Below are positions 9,707 to 19,730 of a stretch of DNA of 64,000 nt, piece by piece. The translations under genes and the position numbers were made by a program. The notes under the pieces were generated by a model that had not been told where the DNA came from, ran no database searches, and saw only the letters and a program-made list of their open reading frames with translations. Each line of letters opens with the position of its first letter. Within the stretch, counting starts at the first letter, position 1. Source of the DNA: Shewanella jiangmenensis (lineage in GTDB: Bacteria; Pseudomonadota; Gammaproteobacteria; Enterobacterales; Shewanellaceae); NCBI RefSeq assembly GCF_018596335.1, contig NZ_JAHEPS010000007.1, forward strand, positions 62,001 to 126,000. The letters run 5' to 3'.

Positions 9707-12565
9707 TCAGCTGCTTCGGTAGCCGTGGCCGCCGGCGTCCTTGGCAAGGTACATCATACGATCGGCTTTTTGCAGCAAGGCAATGGGGTTATCGCCATCA
9801 GACGGAAAAATGGCAACGCCGATACTGGCGGAGATCCTGACTGTGTCAGCGCCAACGTCCATCGGCTGCGACAGCCGCGAAATCAGGTTTTCAGCCACCT
9901 GACACACGCTGTCAAGGTCAACGATTTTATTGAGCACAATCACAAACTCATCGCCACCAAAGCGGGCGACGGTATCGGATTTACGCAGCGAATTTTCAAG
10001 AATAGCTGCCACATCCACCAATAAGCGGTCGCCCACCGCATGGCCGAATCTGTCGTTTACCGCCTTAAAGCCGTCCAAATCCACAAACAGCAGTGCAAAC
10101 TTGGCCTGCTCGCGCAGGTGCAGCAGCACCGACTGATTGAGCCTGTCATCCAGCAGCATCCGGTTTGGCAGCTGTGTCAGCGGATCGTGACTTGCCAGAT
10201 GGGCGATGCGGGCCTCGGCCTTTTCGCGGGCGGCAATTTCGGCCTTAAGACGCCGATTGATGACCATTACGATAAGGGTGGTAATCAGCAGTAACGCCAG
10301 TGCAATCACGCCGGTGCGTAAGTAGTTTTTATAACGGGCCGCGCCGGTATCAAGCTCAAAGTTCATCCAGCGGGAATGAATTTCCTGCACCTTGGTTTTA
10401 TCGAGCCTGGCGATGACTTTATTCAGGAGCGGCAAAAAATTACCGTGGCGCAGACTCACGCCAAAGTGGCTGTACTGCTCAGCAAAATCCGTCAAAAGCG
10501 ACAGCTTGAACTGCTGGTACTGCCCGCTTTTAAGCTGACTGGCGAGCACCACCACTTTATCCACATAAAAATCGGCCTTGCCGCGGGCCACAGCTTCAAT
10601 GCCGGTGACACTGTCGGGCACCAGCACCAGTTTAATGCCGGGGTGCTCGGCCATAAGCTTGCTTATCATCTGATAGCCTTCAGTGACCGCAAGGCGCCGC
10701 CCTTCAATCTGCTCAAGGTTAAAGGCAGATACTTCACCTATAGGGCTAAGCAGCGCCCATGACGATGGCCAATAGGGCTCTGAATAGTGGATTTGCCCTT
10801 CCCGCTCCGGGGTTTTGGCGACGCTGCCGGCAAGGTCGATTTTACCGTTTTTAAGCGCTGCGATAAGGTCGCTCCACTCTTTAAAAGGTACAGGCTCAAT
10901 GCTTATCCCAAGGAGCTGCTCCATCATGGCCGCCACATCGGCATTAACGCCGGAAAACTTGCCCGATGGGTCGCGAAACTCCATCGGCGCCCAGTTTTCA
11001 AGGTAGCCAAGCTTTAGGGTGCCAAGACCCTTCAGGTAGTCGCGCTCGGTGGCAGACAGCTCAAGCTGCTTTTCAACATTCACAAACACATGGTCGCGGC
11101 TGTTGAGGATCCATTTTTGCTCGATTTCGGCAAGCTCGCGGGGGGAAATCATGTTGAATCCCGACGCAATGCGACTCGCAAGGCCCTCATCGCCGTTGCG
11201 GATCAGCGAGAAAATGTCGGTTTCGTACTCGTACTCAGGCACCTGGGTAAATTCGGCCCAGCTCTTGTTGAGCAATAAATAGTGCTGAGTCCAGGCCGCC
11301 GAGGCCACAAAGCCGACAATATCGCCCTTTTGCACCGCCTGCAGCATCTCTTCCATACCGGAGTAGAAGCGCAACTGCGTATCCGGCAGCGCCGCCTTAA
11401 CCTTGGCAAGATAGGGCGCGGTCGGGAAAATCCCTATACGCTTGCCTTTAAGTGAAGCGGCATCCGTGCGCTGCTCGCCGTGTATGAACAGGCGGCTTTT
11501 GACGGTATACATATGCCAGGCGCGGTGCAGGCCGGTGTTGATATCATCACTCTCCGGATAGCCGATATGCACATCGGCCTTGCCCGAGCGCACATCCTCA
11601 AGACTGCCATTCATATCGCCCGGGATGAAATTTATCGGAATGCCGGTTTTTTGTGACCACAAGCGCCAGATATCGACGTACATGCCATGGGGCAAGCCAT
11701 CCACGCCGATATCCACGTAGGGCTCAACCCCCAGTTGCATGGCGATGGCAAGGCCACTTTGCTCACGCTGATAACCAAGCCAGCGGCGCTCAATTTTGCG
11801 GATAACATCGGCGGAAACGTTGGCAAAGCCTTCATCGATTTCGCGCCTCAGCGCCACATTGCCCTTACTGAGCGCGGGGTGTAATTCGGTCTGGCGCACC
11901 AAAATGCGATTGTGGGTCGGGAATACCGCCGATAATTGCTGCTGCAGACGCTGATCGCGCATGTAGCCTTCCATACCGGCAAAGGCAACCAGCTCACCGC
12001 GCTGGGCGGCATCGAGCAAGCTTTCGCGGGTCGGATAGCGTTTAAACGTCAGGCCCGGCACCCGCATGCTGAGCTCGTGCTCAAACATAGAGCCGCTGAC
12101 CACACCAACCTGAAAGGGTTTCAGCTGCTCAAGGCGGGTTCTGTCGCTTAAATCTTTATGCAGATACACATAGGTGGTGACCACAGAAATCGGCGCCGCC
12201 AGCTCAAACTGGGTTTCACGGCTTGGGTTTGCCGCCATGCCGATATGCACATCGGCGCGGCCATCGGCCAATTGATCCAGTGAGTCCTGCCAGACCCGCG
12301 CTACAAACACCACTTCGCGGCGATTGACCCTGGCCCACTCTTTCCAAAGCTCAACCAACAGCCCCTGGGGCGTGCCTTCGTCATCGATAAACTGAAAAGG
12401 ATAGCTGTCCTCCCCCATCACCAGGGTAATGGACTTGTCAGCGGCAAAAACCACCGAAGAAAACAGCAGAAAAAGCGATAACAGCAGTGACTGGATAAAC
12501 TTCAATTGACACCCGCAGCGCGAAATAGGGGTAAACAGATTGTTATTAAGCTCGATATTAGACAT
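9707..12565 (-). CDS. Diguanylate cyclase with three periplasmic solute-binding domains
   Basis: Membrane sensor predicted to make cyclic di-GMP. After an N-terminal hydrophobic segment (about 24-42, ending VVFAA) come three tandem SBP_bac_3-type amino-acid-binding-like domains (roughly 45-265, 270-490 and 510-735), a transmembrane helix (about 750-770, TGVIALALLLITTLIVMVI) and a C-terminal GGDEF domain. The active-site motif GGDEF is intact at residues 870-874. An RxxD inhibitory site (RKSD) sits five residues before it, so product inhibition is likely retained. There is no EAL domain. The three binding domains suggest integration of several ligands, which cannot be named from sequence. It is divergent from cmoA and lies upstream of aspS with its own transcription unit. 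Confidence 0.88.
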   Translation of the reverse strand: MSNIELNNNLFTPISRCGCQLKFIQSLLLSLFLLFSSVVFAADKSITLVMGEDSYPFQFIDDEGTPQGLLVELWKEWARVNRREVVFVARVWQDSLDQLADGRADVHIGMAANPSRETQFELAAPISVVTTYVYLHKDLSDRTRLEQLKPFQVGVVSGSMFEHELSMRVPGLTFKRYPTRESLLDAAQRGELVAFAGMEGYMRDQRLQQQLSAVFPTHNRILVRQTELHPALSKGNVALRREIDEGFANVSADVIRKIERRWLGYQREQSGLAIAMQLGVEPYVDIGVDGLPHGMYVDIWRLWSQKTGIPINFIPGDMNGSLEDVRSGKADVHIGYPESDDINTGLHRAWHMYTVKSRLFIHGEQRTDAASLKGKRIGIFPTAPYLAKVKAALPDTQLRFYSGMEEMLQAVQKGDIVGFVASAAWTQHYLLLNKSWAEFTQVPEYEYETDIFSLIRNGDEGLASRIASGFNMISPRELAEIEQKWILNSRDHVFVNVEKQLELSATERDYLKGLGTLKLGYLENWAPMEFRDPSGKFSGVNADVAAMMEQLLGISIEPVPFKEWSDLIAALKNGKIDLAGSVAKTPEREGQIHYSEPYWPSSWALLSPIGEVSAFNLEQIEGRRLAVTEGYQMISKLMAEHPGIKLVLVPDSVTGIEAVARGKADFYVDKVVVLASQLKSGQYQQFKLSLLTDFAEQYSHFGVSLRHGNFLPLLNKVIARLDKTKVQEIHSRWMNFELDTGAARYKNYLRTGVIALALLLITTLIVMVINRRLKAEIAAREKAEARIAHLASHDPLTQLPNRMLLDDRLNQSVLLHLREQAKFALLFVDLDGFKAVNDRFGHAVGDRLLVDVAAILENSLRKSDTVARFGGDEFVIVLNKIVDLDSVCQVAENLISRLSQPMDVGADTVRISASIGVAIFPSDGDNPIALLQKADRMMYLAKDAGGHGYRSS

Positions 12566-12653
12566 AAATTTGGCCGAAATAGCCAGCCTGCCCTTGCTGC
12601 TCAGAAATGCAGTTCGTTAAAATATAAGGCTGTATTGCGGGAACCCATTTTTC

Positions 12654-13385
12654 ATGACCAACTCACAGGATACCCTGTTCGCCCAGCCGGGTGAGCATCA
12701 GGGCAACTTTCAATTCGACAGCCGCGTTGCCGGTGTGTTTGGCGATATGATCCGCCGCTCCGTGCCGGGCTATGGCCAAATTATCGCCACTCTGGGCGAT
12801 TTTGCAGATCGCGCCGTGACGCCGGGCTCAACTGTTTATGACCTTGGCTGCTCCCTTGGCGCCGCGACCCTGTCAATCCGGCGCCGGATTGAAGGTCGGC
12901 AGTGCCGCATCATCGCGGTGGACAACAGCGAGCCTATGCTCGAGCGCTGCCGCGAAAATCTCGCAGCCTATGTCAGCGACACCCGGGTGGAGCTGATGCT
13001 CAAGGATATCCGCGACGTAACCTTTGAAAACGCCTCGCTGGTGGTGCTTAACTTTACCCTGCAGTTTTTGCCACCGGCCGATCGCGATGCGCTTATCCGC
13101 AAAATTTACGCAGGCCTGAATCCGGGCGGCATGCTGGTGCTGTCCGAAAAGCTTAAGTTCGATTCAGGTGAAATTCAGACCCTGCTCGATGAACTGCATT
13201 TGGATTTCAAACGCGCCAACGGTTACAGTGAACTTGAAATCAGCCAAAAGCGCAGTGCGATTGAAAACGTGCTCATTCCCGATACCCTGGCGCAGCACCG
13301 TGAGCGCCTCAGCAGCGCCGGGTTTGCCGCCCACGATTTGTGGTTCCAGTGCTTTAACTTTGTCTCCATGGTGGCCATCAAGTGA
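12654..13385 (+). CDS. cmoA: Carboxy-S-adenosyl-L-methionine synthase CmoA
   Basis: CmoA converts SAM plus prephenate to carboxy-SAM, the donor used by CmoB for 5-oxyacetyl modification of the tRNA wobble uridine. The class I methyltransferase-fold motif is [15 protein letters not shown], followed by AVDNSEPML and [10 protein letters not shown]. The length of 243 residues is standard. The stop codon overlaps the GTG start of cmoB, so the two are translationally coupled. Confidence 0.96.
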   Translation: MTNSQDTLFAQPGEHQGNFQFDSRVAGVFGDMIRRSVPGYGQIIATLGDFADRAVTPGSTVYDLGCSLGAATLSIRRRIEGRQCRIIAVDNSEPMLERCRENLAAYVSDTRVELMLKDIRDVTFENASLVVLNFTLQFLPPADRDALIRKIYAGLNPGGMLVLSEKLKFDSGEIQTLLDELHLDFKRANGYSELEISQKRSAIENVLIPDTLAQHRERLSSAGFAAHDLWFQCFNFVSMVAIK

Positions 13386-14374
13386 TCAGTTTTTCCCAGT
13401 TTTATCGCCAAATTGCCGATTCCAACCTAAACCACTGGCTCGAGTCGCTGCCGGCAATTCTTGGCCAGTGGCAACGCAGCCACAAACACGGCAACCTGCC
13501 CAAGTGGGAAAAGGTGCTTGCCAAGCTTAACTATCCAGCGCCGGATAACCTGGATTTGCTCCACAGTGTCACCATAGGCTCAGGCGAGCAGCTTGGCAGC
13601 GGCGAGCGCGACAAGCTTGAGAATCTGCTCAAAATCTTAAGCCCCTGGCGAAAAGGGCCATTTCATGTGCACGGTATTCATATCGATACCGAATGGCGCA
13701 GTGACTGGAAGTGGGATCGGGTGTCACCGCACATCAGCCCGCTTGCCAACCGCACCGTGCTGGACGTGGGCTGCGGCAGTGGTTATCACATGTGGCGCAT
13801 GTACGGCGAAGGCGCAAAACGGGTGGTGGGTATCGACCCGTCGGCGCTGTTTTTATGCCAGTTTGAAGCCATCAAGCGCCTGATTGATGTTGAGGCGCCG
13901 GTGCATCTGTTGCCCCTTGGCATTGAAGAGCTGCCGCCGCTCGATGCTTTTGATACCGTGTTTTCCATGGGCGTGCTGTATCATCGCCGCTCACCCATCG
14001 ATCATCTGCTGCAGCTTCGTGACCAGCTGCGAATGGGCGGCGAGCTCATTCTTGAAACCCTGGTGGTTGATGGCGACGAAAACACTGTGCTGGTACCCCG
14101 TGACCGCTACGGCAAAATGAACAATGTCTGGTATTTGCCATCGATTGCGGCGCTTAAACTGTGGCTCGAAAAGTGCGAGTTCACCGACGTTCGCTGCGTG
14201 AATGTGGATGTTACCTCCCTTGCTGAGCAGCGGCGCACCGAATGGATGCAAAACGAGTCACTGGTGGACTATCTTGACCCCAATGACATCAGCCTGACAG
14301 TTGAAGGCTACCCCGCCCCCAAACGGGCAACCTTTATTGCGGTGAAAAACCGCGTCCAAACCACTGAAGACTGA
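13382..14374 (+). CDS. cmoB: tRNA U34 carboxymethyltransferase CmoB
   Basis: CmoB transfers the carboxymethyl group of carboxy-SAM to 5-hydroxyuridine at position 34 of tRNAs, giving cmo5U. Conserved blocks include [28 protein letters not shown], the SAM-fold motif [15 protein letters not shown], and [12 protein letters not shown]. It starts at a GTG inside the cmoA stop (GTGA); the resulting N-terminus MISFSQFY aligns with known CmoB proteins, which supports this unusual start. Length 330 residues. Confidence 0.96.
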   Translation: MISFSQFYRQIADSNLNHWLESLPAILGQWQRSHKHGNLPKWEKVLAKLNYPAPDNLDLLHSVTIGSGEQLGSGERDKLENLLKILSPWRKGPFHVHGIHIDTEWRSDWKWDRVSPHISPLANRTVLDVGCGSGYHMWRMYGEGAKRVVGIDPSALFLCQFEAIKRLIDVEAPVHLLPLGIEELPPLDAFDTVFSMGVLYHRRSPIDHLLQLRDQLRMGGELILETLVVDGDENTVLVPRDRYGKMNNVWYLPSIAALKLWLEKCEFTDVRCVNVDVTSLAEQRRTEWMQNESLVDYLDPNDISLTVEGYPAPKRATFIAVKNRVQTTED

Positions 14375-14457
14375 CAGCTGGCGGCTAGCCGTAATTAACG
14401 GTAAAGCCTCGAGGCTAAAAGCTAACGGTTAATGTGGAATAGGGAAAGACCGTTAAT

Positions 14458-16335
14458 ATGCGCCGCTCTGGCATAAAAGGATACTGGATCAGGATGTTGC
14501 ATATGGCCAAGCGGCGTACCTCAAAGCTGACAATACGCTGTTGTTTAAGTCTGACCCTGGGCGGCATCTTGGCCGCCATCGTCTTTCCTGCGCCCGCCTT
14601 TGCTAATCCCATCGTGCTACTTGCCAAACAGTGCGAAACCTTAAGCTTCGATGCGGCATTTGCCGAAGGCATGAGCCAAAGCATCATCGACAGCACCCCG
14701 CCAGCAGAGCTTGCGCTGCGCTTTGAGCAGTTGACCCTGGGGATAAATAACCTGAGCGATCAGCTTGGCGTTTATCTGCACCAGCCGCTTGCCCCCGAAG
14801 CACGGGAGCTGTTGCTTAACTGCCAAATTCGCCTTGCCGATGAGGTCAATCGCATCAGCGCGCGGCCAGCGCTGCGGGCGCTGTCGGCAAAGTTAAGGTT
14901 TGCCGGCGTAAGCGTAGAAGACACAGGGCTGAATCGCCTTTCCGGCGCCATGGGAGAGTCGGCCCCAGCGCTCAATGCTCAAAATCGGGAGCTTCACCAA
15001 CTTGGCGCCGTGCTTGGCAGTCTGATAACCGAGCAGTTACCGCAGGAAGCAAAGGCACGGCTTCACAGCGCCGAAGCCGCCTTTTTCACCGGCCGTAAAC
15101 GCGGCGGATTTCAGCTTAAAACCGGCCCTGAATGCACCCTTAACGATGTTCCCTTAAACAATCCGGACGCGGCTGACAGCTCAAAAGCGGCAGATAGTTC
15201 AAAAGCGACAGATAGCAGCGAAATCCAAATACCGATAGCCCAGCAGGTGGCGACCTATTTAAGCCGCCAAACCGATACGGCATGCCGCGAAAAGGTATGG
15301 AAAGCATTCCAGCAGCGGGATAAAGAAACCGCAGACGCTGCGCTTGGCGCGGTGCACCGCATACGCACGGAGCAAGCCAATCGGCTGGGGTTTGCAAGCT
15401 TCAGCGATTATCAGCTCGCAAATGCGTACCTGGGCACGATTGCCAACGCCGAGCTCTTCCTGGCGCTAACTAAACCAGCCACATCTCCGGCGCCATGGAA
15501 CATTGCCGCGATGCTTAAAGCAGCCGACGGCGCGCGCGGCGAGTTATCATCCAAAGTGCTTTTCGAACAGGTTTTGGAGGAGCTCAGCGTCTTTGGCATC
15601 CATGTTGACCGCTTATCGGACAATCACTTACGGCTTTGGCGCAGTGGCCGGCTCCTTGGCGAGCTGATGATCGCGTTTGAAGGCGAGCCCGGGCTTTCAC
15701 TTTCCCGGCGCGCCGTATTTACCCATCAGTTTGCCCAGCTTTCACTTATTTTGCCCGCCACGCTTCGCGGCCGCAGTGACGCCGCCAAAGCCATCAATGC
15801 TGTCGCAAGTGCAATCGCGCTGCTTGGCGACACCCGCCGCCATTATTTGCTGGCGCGTAAGCCGCTGGACAGCGACCTTGACTCCTTACCGGAAAGCTGG
15901 CTTGGCGCGAGGCTTGAAAAGTCGCTCGCACCACAGCTGCCGCCCCTTACCCCGCGGGAGCGCATCGCAAACCACTACTCTGCAAGCCAGGCTTATTATC
16001 GCGCCTCACTCGCGCTTGGATTTTTTAAGGTAACGCCCGAGGCAGGCAGCCATTTTGGCGACTATTTTGACGGCCACTGGCATGACACTGACGCTCAGTA
16101 TCAAAGCGTGAACGCGCCGCTGCAGGAAGGCCCCTTGCTGTATCGCCATCTGCTTGCCGAAAAGCTTGCCGACTACCTTATTGATAAGCCTGCGCTTGAT
16201 GATGCGACAACCTTCACCCTGTTACTTGAAAACCCGGACCGCCTTGATGCCAAGTCGCAGCTTGCCTTGCTGCTCGGGCAGGAAGCATCGCCGGAGCAGT
16301 TGATTAGCCTGCTCGCATCAAATCCAGGCCTTTAA
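14458..16335 (+). CDS. Secreted M3-peptidase-like protein lacking the zinc motif
   Basis: A 625-residue protein with an N-terminal signal peptide (hydrophobic stretch ending PAPAFA, around residue 50). Downstream ATGs at 14494 and 14503 would give a more usual signal-peptide length; AGGGAAAG precedes the first ATG. The middle resembles M3 (thimet-type) oligopeptidases: REKVWKAFQQRD, then HRIRTEQANRLGFASFSDYQLA, which is the family's pre-catalytic helix pattern, and a C-terminal GPLLYRHLLAEKLADYL block. Where M3 enzymes carry HExxH, near residue 445, the sequence reads NAVASAIALL, and no HExxH occurs elsewhere. I infer a periplasmic pseudo-peptidase of unknown function; the family link comes from motif resemblance only. 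Confidence 0.6.
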   Translation: MRRSGIKGYWIRMLHMAKRRTSKLTIRCCLSLTLGGILAAIVFPAPAFANPIVLLAKQCETLSFDAAFAEGMSQSIIDSTPPAELALRFEQLTLGINNLSDQLGVYLHQPLAPEARELLLNCQIRLADEVNRISARPALRALSAKLRFAGVSVEDTGLNRLSGAMGESAPALNAQNRELHQLGAVLGSLITEQLPQEAKARLHSAEAAFFTGRKRGGFQLKTGPECTLNDVPLNNPDAADSSKAADSSKATDSSEIQIPIAQQVATYLSRQTDTACREKVWKAFQQRDKETADAALGAVHRIRTEQANRLGFASFSDYQLANAYLGTIANAELFLALTKPATSPAPWNIAAMLKAADGARGELSSKVLFEQVLEELSVFGIHVDRLSDNHLRLWRSGRLLGELMIAFEGEPGLSLSRRAVFTHQFAQLSLILPATLRGRSDAAKAINAVASAIALLGDTRRHYLLARKPLDSDLDSLPESWLGARLEKSLAPQLPPLTPRERIANHYSASQAYYRASLALGFFKVTPEAGSHFGDYFDGHWHDTDAQYQSVNAPLQEGPLLYRHLLAEKLADYLIDKPALDDATTFTLLLENPDRLDAKSQLALLLGQEASPEQLISLLASNPGL

Positions 16336-16569
16336 TATCGAGCCTTTGATACCAAACCATAATAGATATCAAGCCTCACTCCTTTATGGATATATCGCTG
16401 AAATATCGCTGATTTCGTCATTAAGCCCCGACCAGCCAAGCCTCGTGTATGGCACAGAACGCCGGTTTTTCAGCCCAAAAAATCGAACATTCAGCCGCTG
16501 TTTTAAGGCATACCTTTCGATATACTCTCTGGGAATTTAAGCTGCATCGCGGCACTAAACGGAAATTGG

Positions 16570-17475
16570 ATGATGAACAGAGCAAAATCGACCCTGGAGC
16601 AGTGGCGCATACTGCAGGCCGTGGTAGATCATGGCGGCTATGCTCAGGCAGCTGCGGCACTTAACAAAAGTCAGTCGTCGCTGAACCATGCCGTCGCCAA
16701 GCTGCAGCATCAGCTCGGGGTTGAGCTGTTAACCATTCGCGGCCGCAAGGCGTACCTTACCGACCAGGGTGAAGTACTGCTGCGGCGCAGTCGCTACATT
16801 ACCCAATCGGTTGCCGAACTTGAGCAACTGGCCGCCAACCTTGAACGCGGCTGGGAGCCAAGCCTCACCATAGCGCGGGAAATCATTTATCCGATGGATA
16901 AACTGATTGCCGCGATCAATGCCTTTTTGCCCAATTGCCGTGGCACCCGCATATCGGTGATAGACTCGGTACTGACCGGCACCCACGAGCTGATTGAATC
17001 CCAAAAGGTGGATTTGGCACTATGCGGCGGAAACCCGCCCAAGGGCCATTTGGCGCAGCCCCTGTGCACCGTCGATTTGGTGGCCGTGTGTCACCCATCC
17101 CACGAACTTGCGCTTAACCCCAGGGAATTGGATGACAAGTCACTGGCGCGGCATCTGCAAATCGTGATTCGGGATACAGGTACCAAAACCAATCAGGACA
17201 TGGGCTGGCTTAAAGCGGAGCAGCGCTGGACTGTGAATAACTTTCACGAGGCAAAAGCGATTTTGGCAACCGGCAGCGGGTTTTGCTGGCTGCCGCAGGA
17301 GCTGGTTTCCAGCGAACTTGATGCAGGTAAGCTGACGCGACTCTATATCACCGGCAGTGAGTATCGCCGCATTCCAATCAATTTAATTGTTCCCAATCGA
17401 GATGAGCAAGGGCCGGCGTCAAAGCATCTTGAGCAGCTGATTCTGGCTGAGCACGGCATTTCACACGCTAAGTGA
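16570..17475 (+). CDS. LysR-family transcriptional regulator
   Basis: Cytoplasmic DNA-binding regulator of 301 residues. The winged helix-turn-helix is at about 8-67 (LEQWRILQAVVDHGGYAQAAAALNKSQSSLNHAVAKLQHQLG), and the effector-binding PBP-like domain follows from about 95. The ligand is unknown. Its 3' end overlaps by 15 bp the convergent metalloprotease gene on the minus strand, so the two transcripts are complementary at their ends. No clear target operon is adjacent. Confidence 0.9.
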   Translation: MMNRAKSTLEQWRILQAVVDHGGYAQAAAALNKSQSSLNHAVAKLQHQLGVELLTIRGRKAYLTDQGEVLLRRSRYITQSVAELEQLAANLERGWEPSLTIAREIIYPMDKLIAAINAFLPNCRGTRISVIDSVLTGTHELIESQKVDLALCGGNPPKGHLAQPLCTVDLVAVCHPSHELALNPRELDDKSLARHLQIVIRDTGTKTNQDMGWLKAEQRWTVNNFHEAKAILATGSGFCWLPQELVSSELDAGKLTRLYITGSEYRRIPINLIVPNRDEQGPASKHLEQLILAEHGISHAK

Positions 17476-19725
17476 CAGACCAGCGGCTAAATAGCCTTGC
17501 CGCTTGGCAGATGGGTCATCATTATCCTGCGCTTCTGTGCTGGCGGCGCTGGACGATTGTTCGCCCTGGTCATTGCTCAAGTAATTGCTTTGATAAGCCA
17601 AAATCGCCCGAGGCGGGCCAAACAGGCTGATATCCACGGCTTTCTTCGCGGAAGTTGGATCGGATGAAGCCGTGGTGTCGCTGGCATCGCTGTTTTGTGA
17701 AAGTCCCTGCGACAGGTTTTCTCCAGTATCACTCGCGCTATCCTCAGAAGCGCTGCGCTCAGTTGCTCCATTCTCCTCCGAACCAGAGTCATCAGAAGCA
17801 GCGCTATCAGACCCATCGCCGCTCAGGGTCAATGTTTGGGCAAGGGATGCAGTAAGGCGCTCGGCTATATCACGCACCGGCGCGTTATCGACCACATCTT
17901 TTACCAGCGCAGCGTTGCCTTCCCGCGCCGTGTTATCGCCTGGACTATCAACACCAGCGCCATCAAGTCGTCCGCCTATGCTAGGGGTGACAGGCTCAAA
18001 CGGCGGGATCTCATCAATGGCGTTGCCTGCATTAAGCAGCGGCGCGAGCTCTTGCGGCTCTGGCATGGCTTCCTGGCGTGTCTTTGTCAACGCCTCTTTG
18101 GCGGCGTTGATTTTCTGCTGGGCTTCGGCAGCTATCATCAAATCGGCCTGGGAGGGATTAACCGGCGCCATGGCAGCGGCATAGACCTGCTGCATCTTAT
18201 TGATTGTCGCCCTGGGATTGCCATGGACAGGGGCGATATCAATGGATACCTCACCGCCGGTGGCGTAACGCTTGCCATCCGGCCCCATTTCATATTCAAA
18301 ATTGGGCGCGCGGGCATATTGCCCACCCACGGCGGCGTGGGCCCGCTCGTGGGCATGCACTTCTTTTTGCCGGGTTTCGAGACGCTCGACTTCAGCGGCA
18401 ATTTTCATGGCGGCCTGCGCCTCTCGCTTACCCGCAGCCTGTTGCTGTGCCTGCTCTCGTTGCTGCTCTCTTTGCTGCTGGGCTTGCTGCGCTTTTTGTT
18501 GGTCTGCTGCCGCGGCCGCTTGTCTGTCAGTTCGTTTATCGCTGTTAACAGAAGTGCCAGTGGCTGCATTCTTGGCATCGTTTCCGCCAAACACCTGCGC
18601 CAGCACTTCTCGCCGTTTAGCATCTTTTTCAGCCGCTTGCTCCCTGGCCTCTGCCTGCCGGGTCTCCTCGGCCTGTGACTGGCGTTCAGTTGCTTGACGT
18701 TGCTGCGCTCTGTCCTGCTCTGCTTGCGCTTGCTCAGCCTGCACTTGTCCGGCCTGCACTTGTTTAGCCTGCGGCTGGCCAGAAAACGCCTGTATTCCCT
18801 GCTCTTCTTGAGTTAACGCCGGATTTCCTGCTGACGGTGAGGTGGTTTCACCTAGCATGGGTTGGGTGACTGCTGATGGCACTCTGCTGCCGCTGCCAGC
18901 GAGCGGTTCGCGCCCAAGTCCATTTCCAAGCGCAAGTCCACGACTAAGAGGTGATCCACTATCCAAAGCAGGTCCACTGCCATTAGCAAAAAGTGCAGAC
19001 GACGCACTGGGCTCAGCGCCAACTAAGGGCGCTGCTGCGCTTGTATTGATTGGCGCTGACGGCGTTAATCCCGAAGCGGTCGGTGCTGCATTTGTCGACA
19101 TCGCCGGGGTCAAAATCGGGCCTGCCTTGCTGCCGCCAAGGCTAATAGCAAGCTCCCCGCCGGTCGCAGACGAAGCCGAAAAGGCGCTGGATTGAGCACT
19201 CATTCCGGACGGCAGAGCAGACGGCATAACGGACGGCATAGCCGAGATTGTTTGCGCTCCGGTTAACAGATTAAATCCGGACGGCAACCCAGCGCTGCTC
19301 CTTGCCTGCAGGCTGGCCTGTGACGTTACCGGTTTTGCCGATGGTAATGGTGCCACGCTCGTCTGAGTCGCGGCTGAGGATTCAAACGCCAGCGCTGCAA
19401 TCTCAATGCCCTTAGTATGCGAAGCTCCAAACACTGAGGCTGTTTGGGATGTGGCGGCAAGCGCCGGGGAAGCCGCCGAGCTCGGCGCTGATAAGCTCGG
19501 CGCTGATAGCGAGTTTGAGGGTGAATTGATTAAAGCAGGCGATGCAGCCGTTGATGCAGATGCAGGCGTGGATGAAGATGCAGCTTGTGCCTGCACAGAA
19601 CTTGCTGAAGATGAAGCCACAGCGGCTTCACCGTTAAGGTTATTGGCGCCCTCACCTCGCCCGTACTGACGACTGACGGGCGGAGCAACTGACGCCGCTT
19701 GAACAGACAGCGTCGTTAAAGCCAT
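17461..19725 (-). CDS. HExxH metalloprotease-like protein (SprA-related / CJM1_0395 family)
   Basis: A 754-residue protein whose only conserved part is a domain at about 445-560 typical of the SprA-related family (putative metalloprotease CJM1_0395 type). It has the zinc motif H459-E-R-A-H463 in EVHAHERAHAAVGGQYA, followed by YEMGPDGKRYATGGEVSID and a helical segment IAAEAQQKINAAKEAL. The first ~290 residues are Ala/Ser/Pro low-complexity, then a Gln/Ala-rich coiled-coil-like stretch (about 320-450) with 15-bp coding repeats; the C-terminal ~190 residues are Ser/Asp/Glu-rich. No signal peptide or transmembrane helix is obvious. It starts 5 bp after the small upstream gene and overlaps the convergent LysR gene by 15 bp. 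Substrate unknown. Confidence 0.72.
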   Translation of the reverse strand: MALTTLSVQAASVAPPVSRQYGRGEGANNLNGEAAVASSSASSVQAQAASSSTPASASTAASPALINSPSNSLSAPSLSAPSSAASPALAATSQTASVFGASHTKGIEIAALAFESSAATQTSVAPLPSAKPVTSQASLQARSSAGLPSGFNLLTGAQTISAMPSVMPSALPSGMSAQSSAFSASSATGGELAISLGGSKAGPILTPAMSTNAAPTASGLTPSAPINTSAAAPLVGAEPSASSALFANGSGPALDSGSPLSRGLALGNGLGREPLAGSGSRVPSAVTQPMLGETTSPSAGNPALTQEEQGIQAFSGQPQAKQVQAGQVQAEQAQAEQDRAQQRQATERQSQAEETRQAEAREQAAEKDAKRREVLAQVFGGNDAKNAATGTSVNSDKRTDRQAAAAADQQKAQQAQQQREQQREQAQQQAAGKREAQAAMKIAAEVERLETRQKEVHAHERAHAAVGGQYARAPNFEYEMGPDGKRYATGGEVSIDIAPVHGNPRATINKMQQVYAAAMAPVNPSQADLMIAAEAQQKINAAKEALTKTRQEAMPEPQELAPLLNAGNAIDEIPPFEPVTPSIGGRLDGAGVDSPGDNTAREGNAALVKDVVDNAPVRDIAERLTASLAQTLTLSGDGSDSAASDDSGSEENGATERSASEDSASDTGENLSQGLSQNSDASDTTASSDPTSAKKAVDISLFGPPRAILAYQSNYLSNDQGEQSSSAASTEAQDNDDPSAKRQGYLAAGLSLSV
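18730..18774 (-). repeat. 15-bp coding tandem repeat in the metalloprotease gene
   Basis: Three adjacent 15-bp units at 18730, 18745 and 18760, each of the form TTG(N)5GCCTGC(A/G)(C/G), encode pentapeptides of the VQAGQ/VQAEQ/AQAEQ type in the Gln-rich linker. Confidence 0.75.
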
Positions 19726-19730
19726 GGTGA

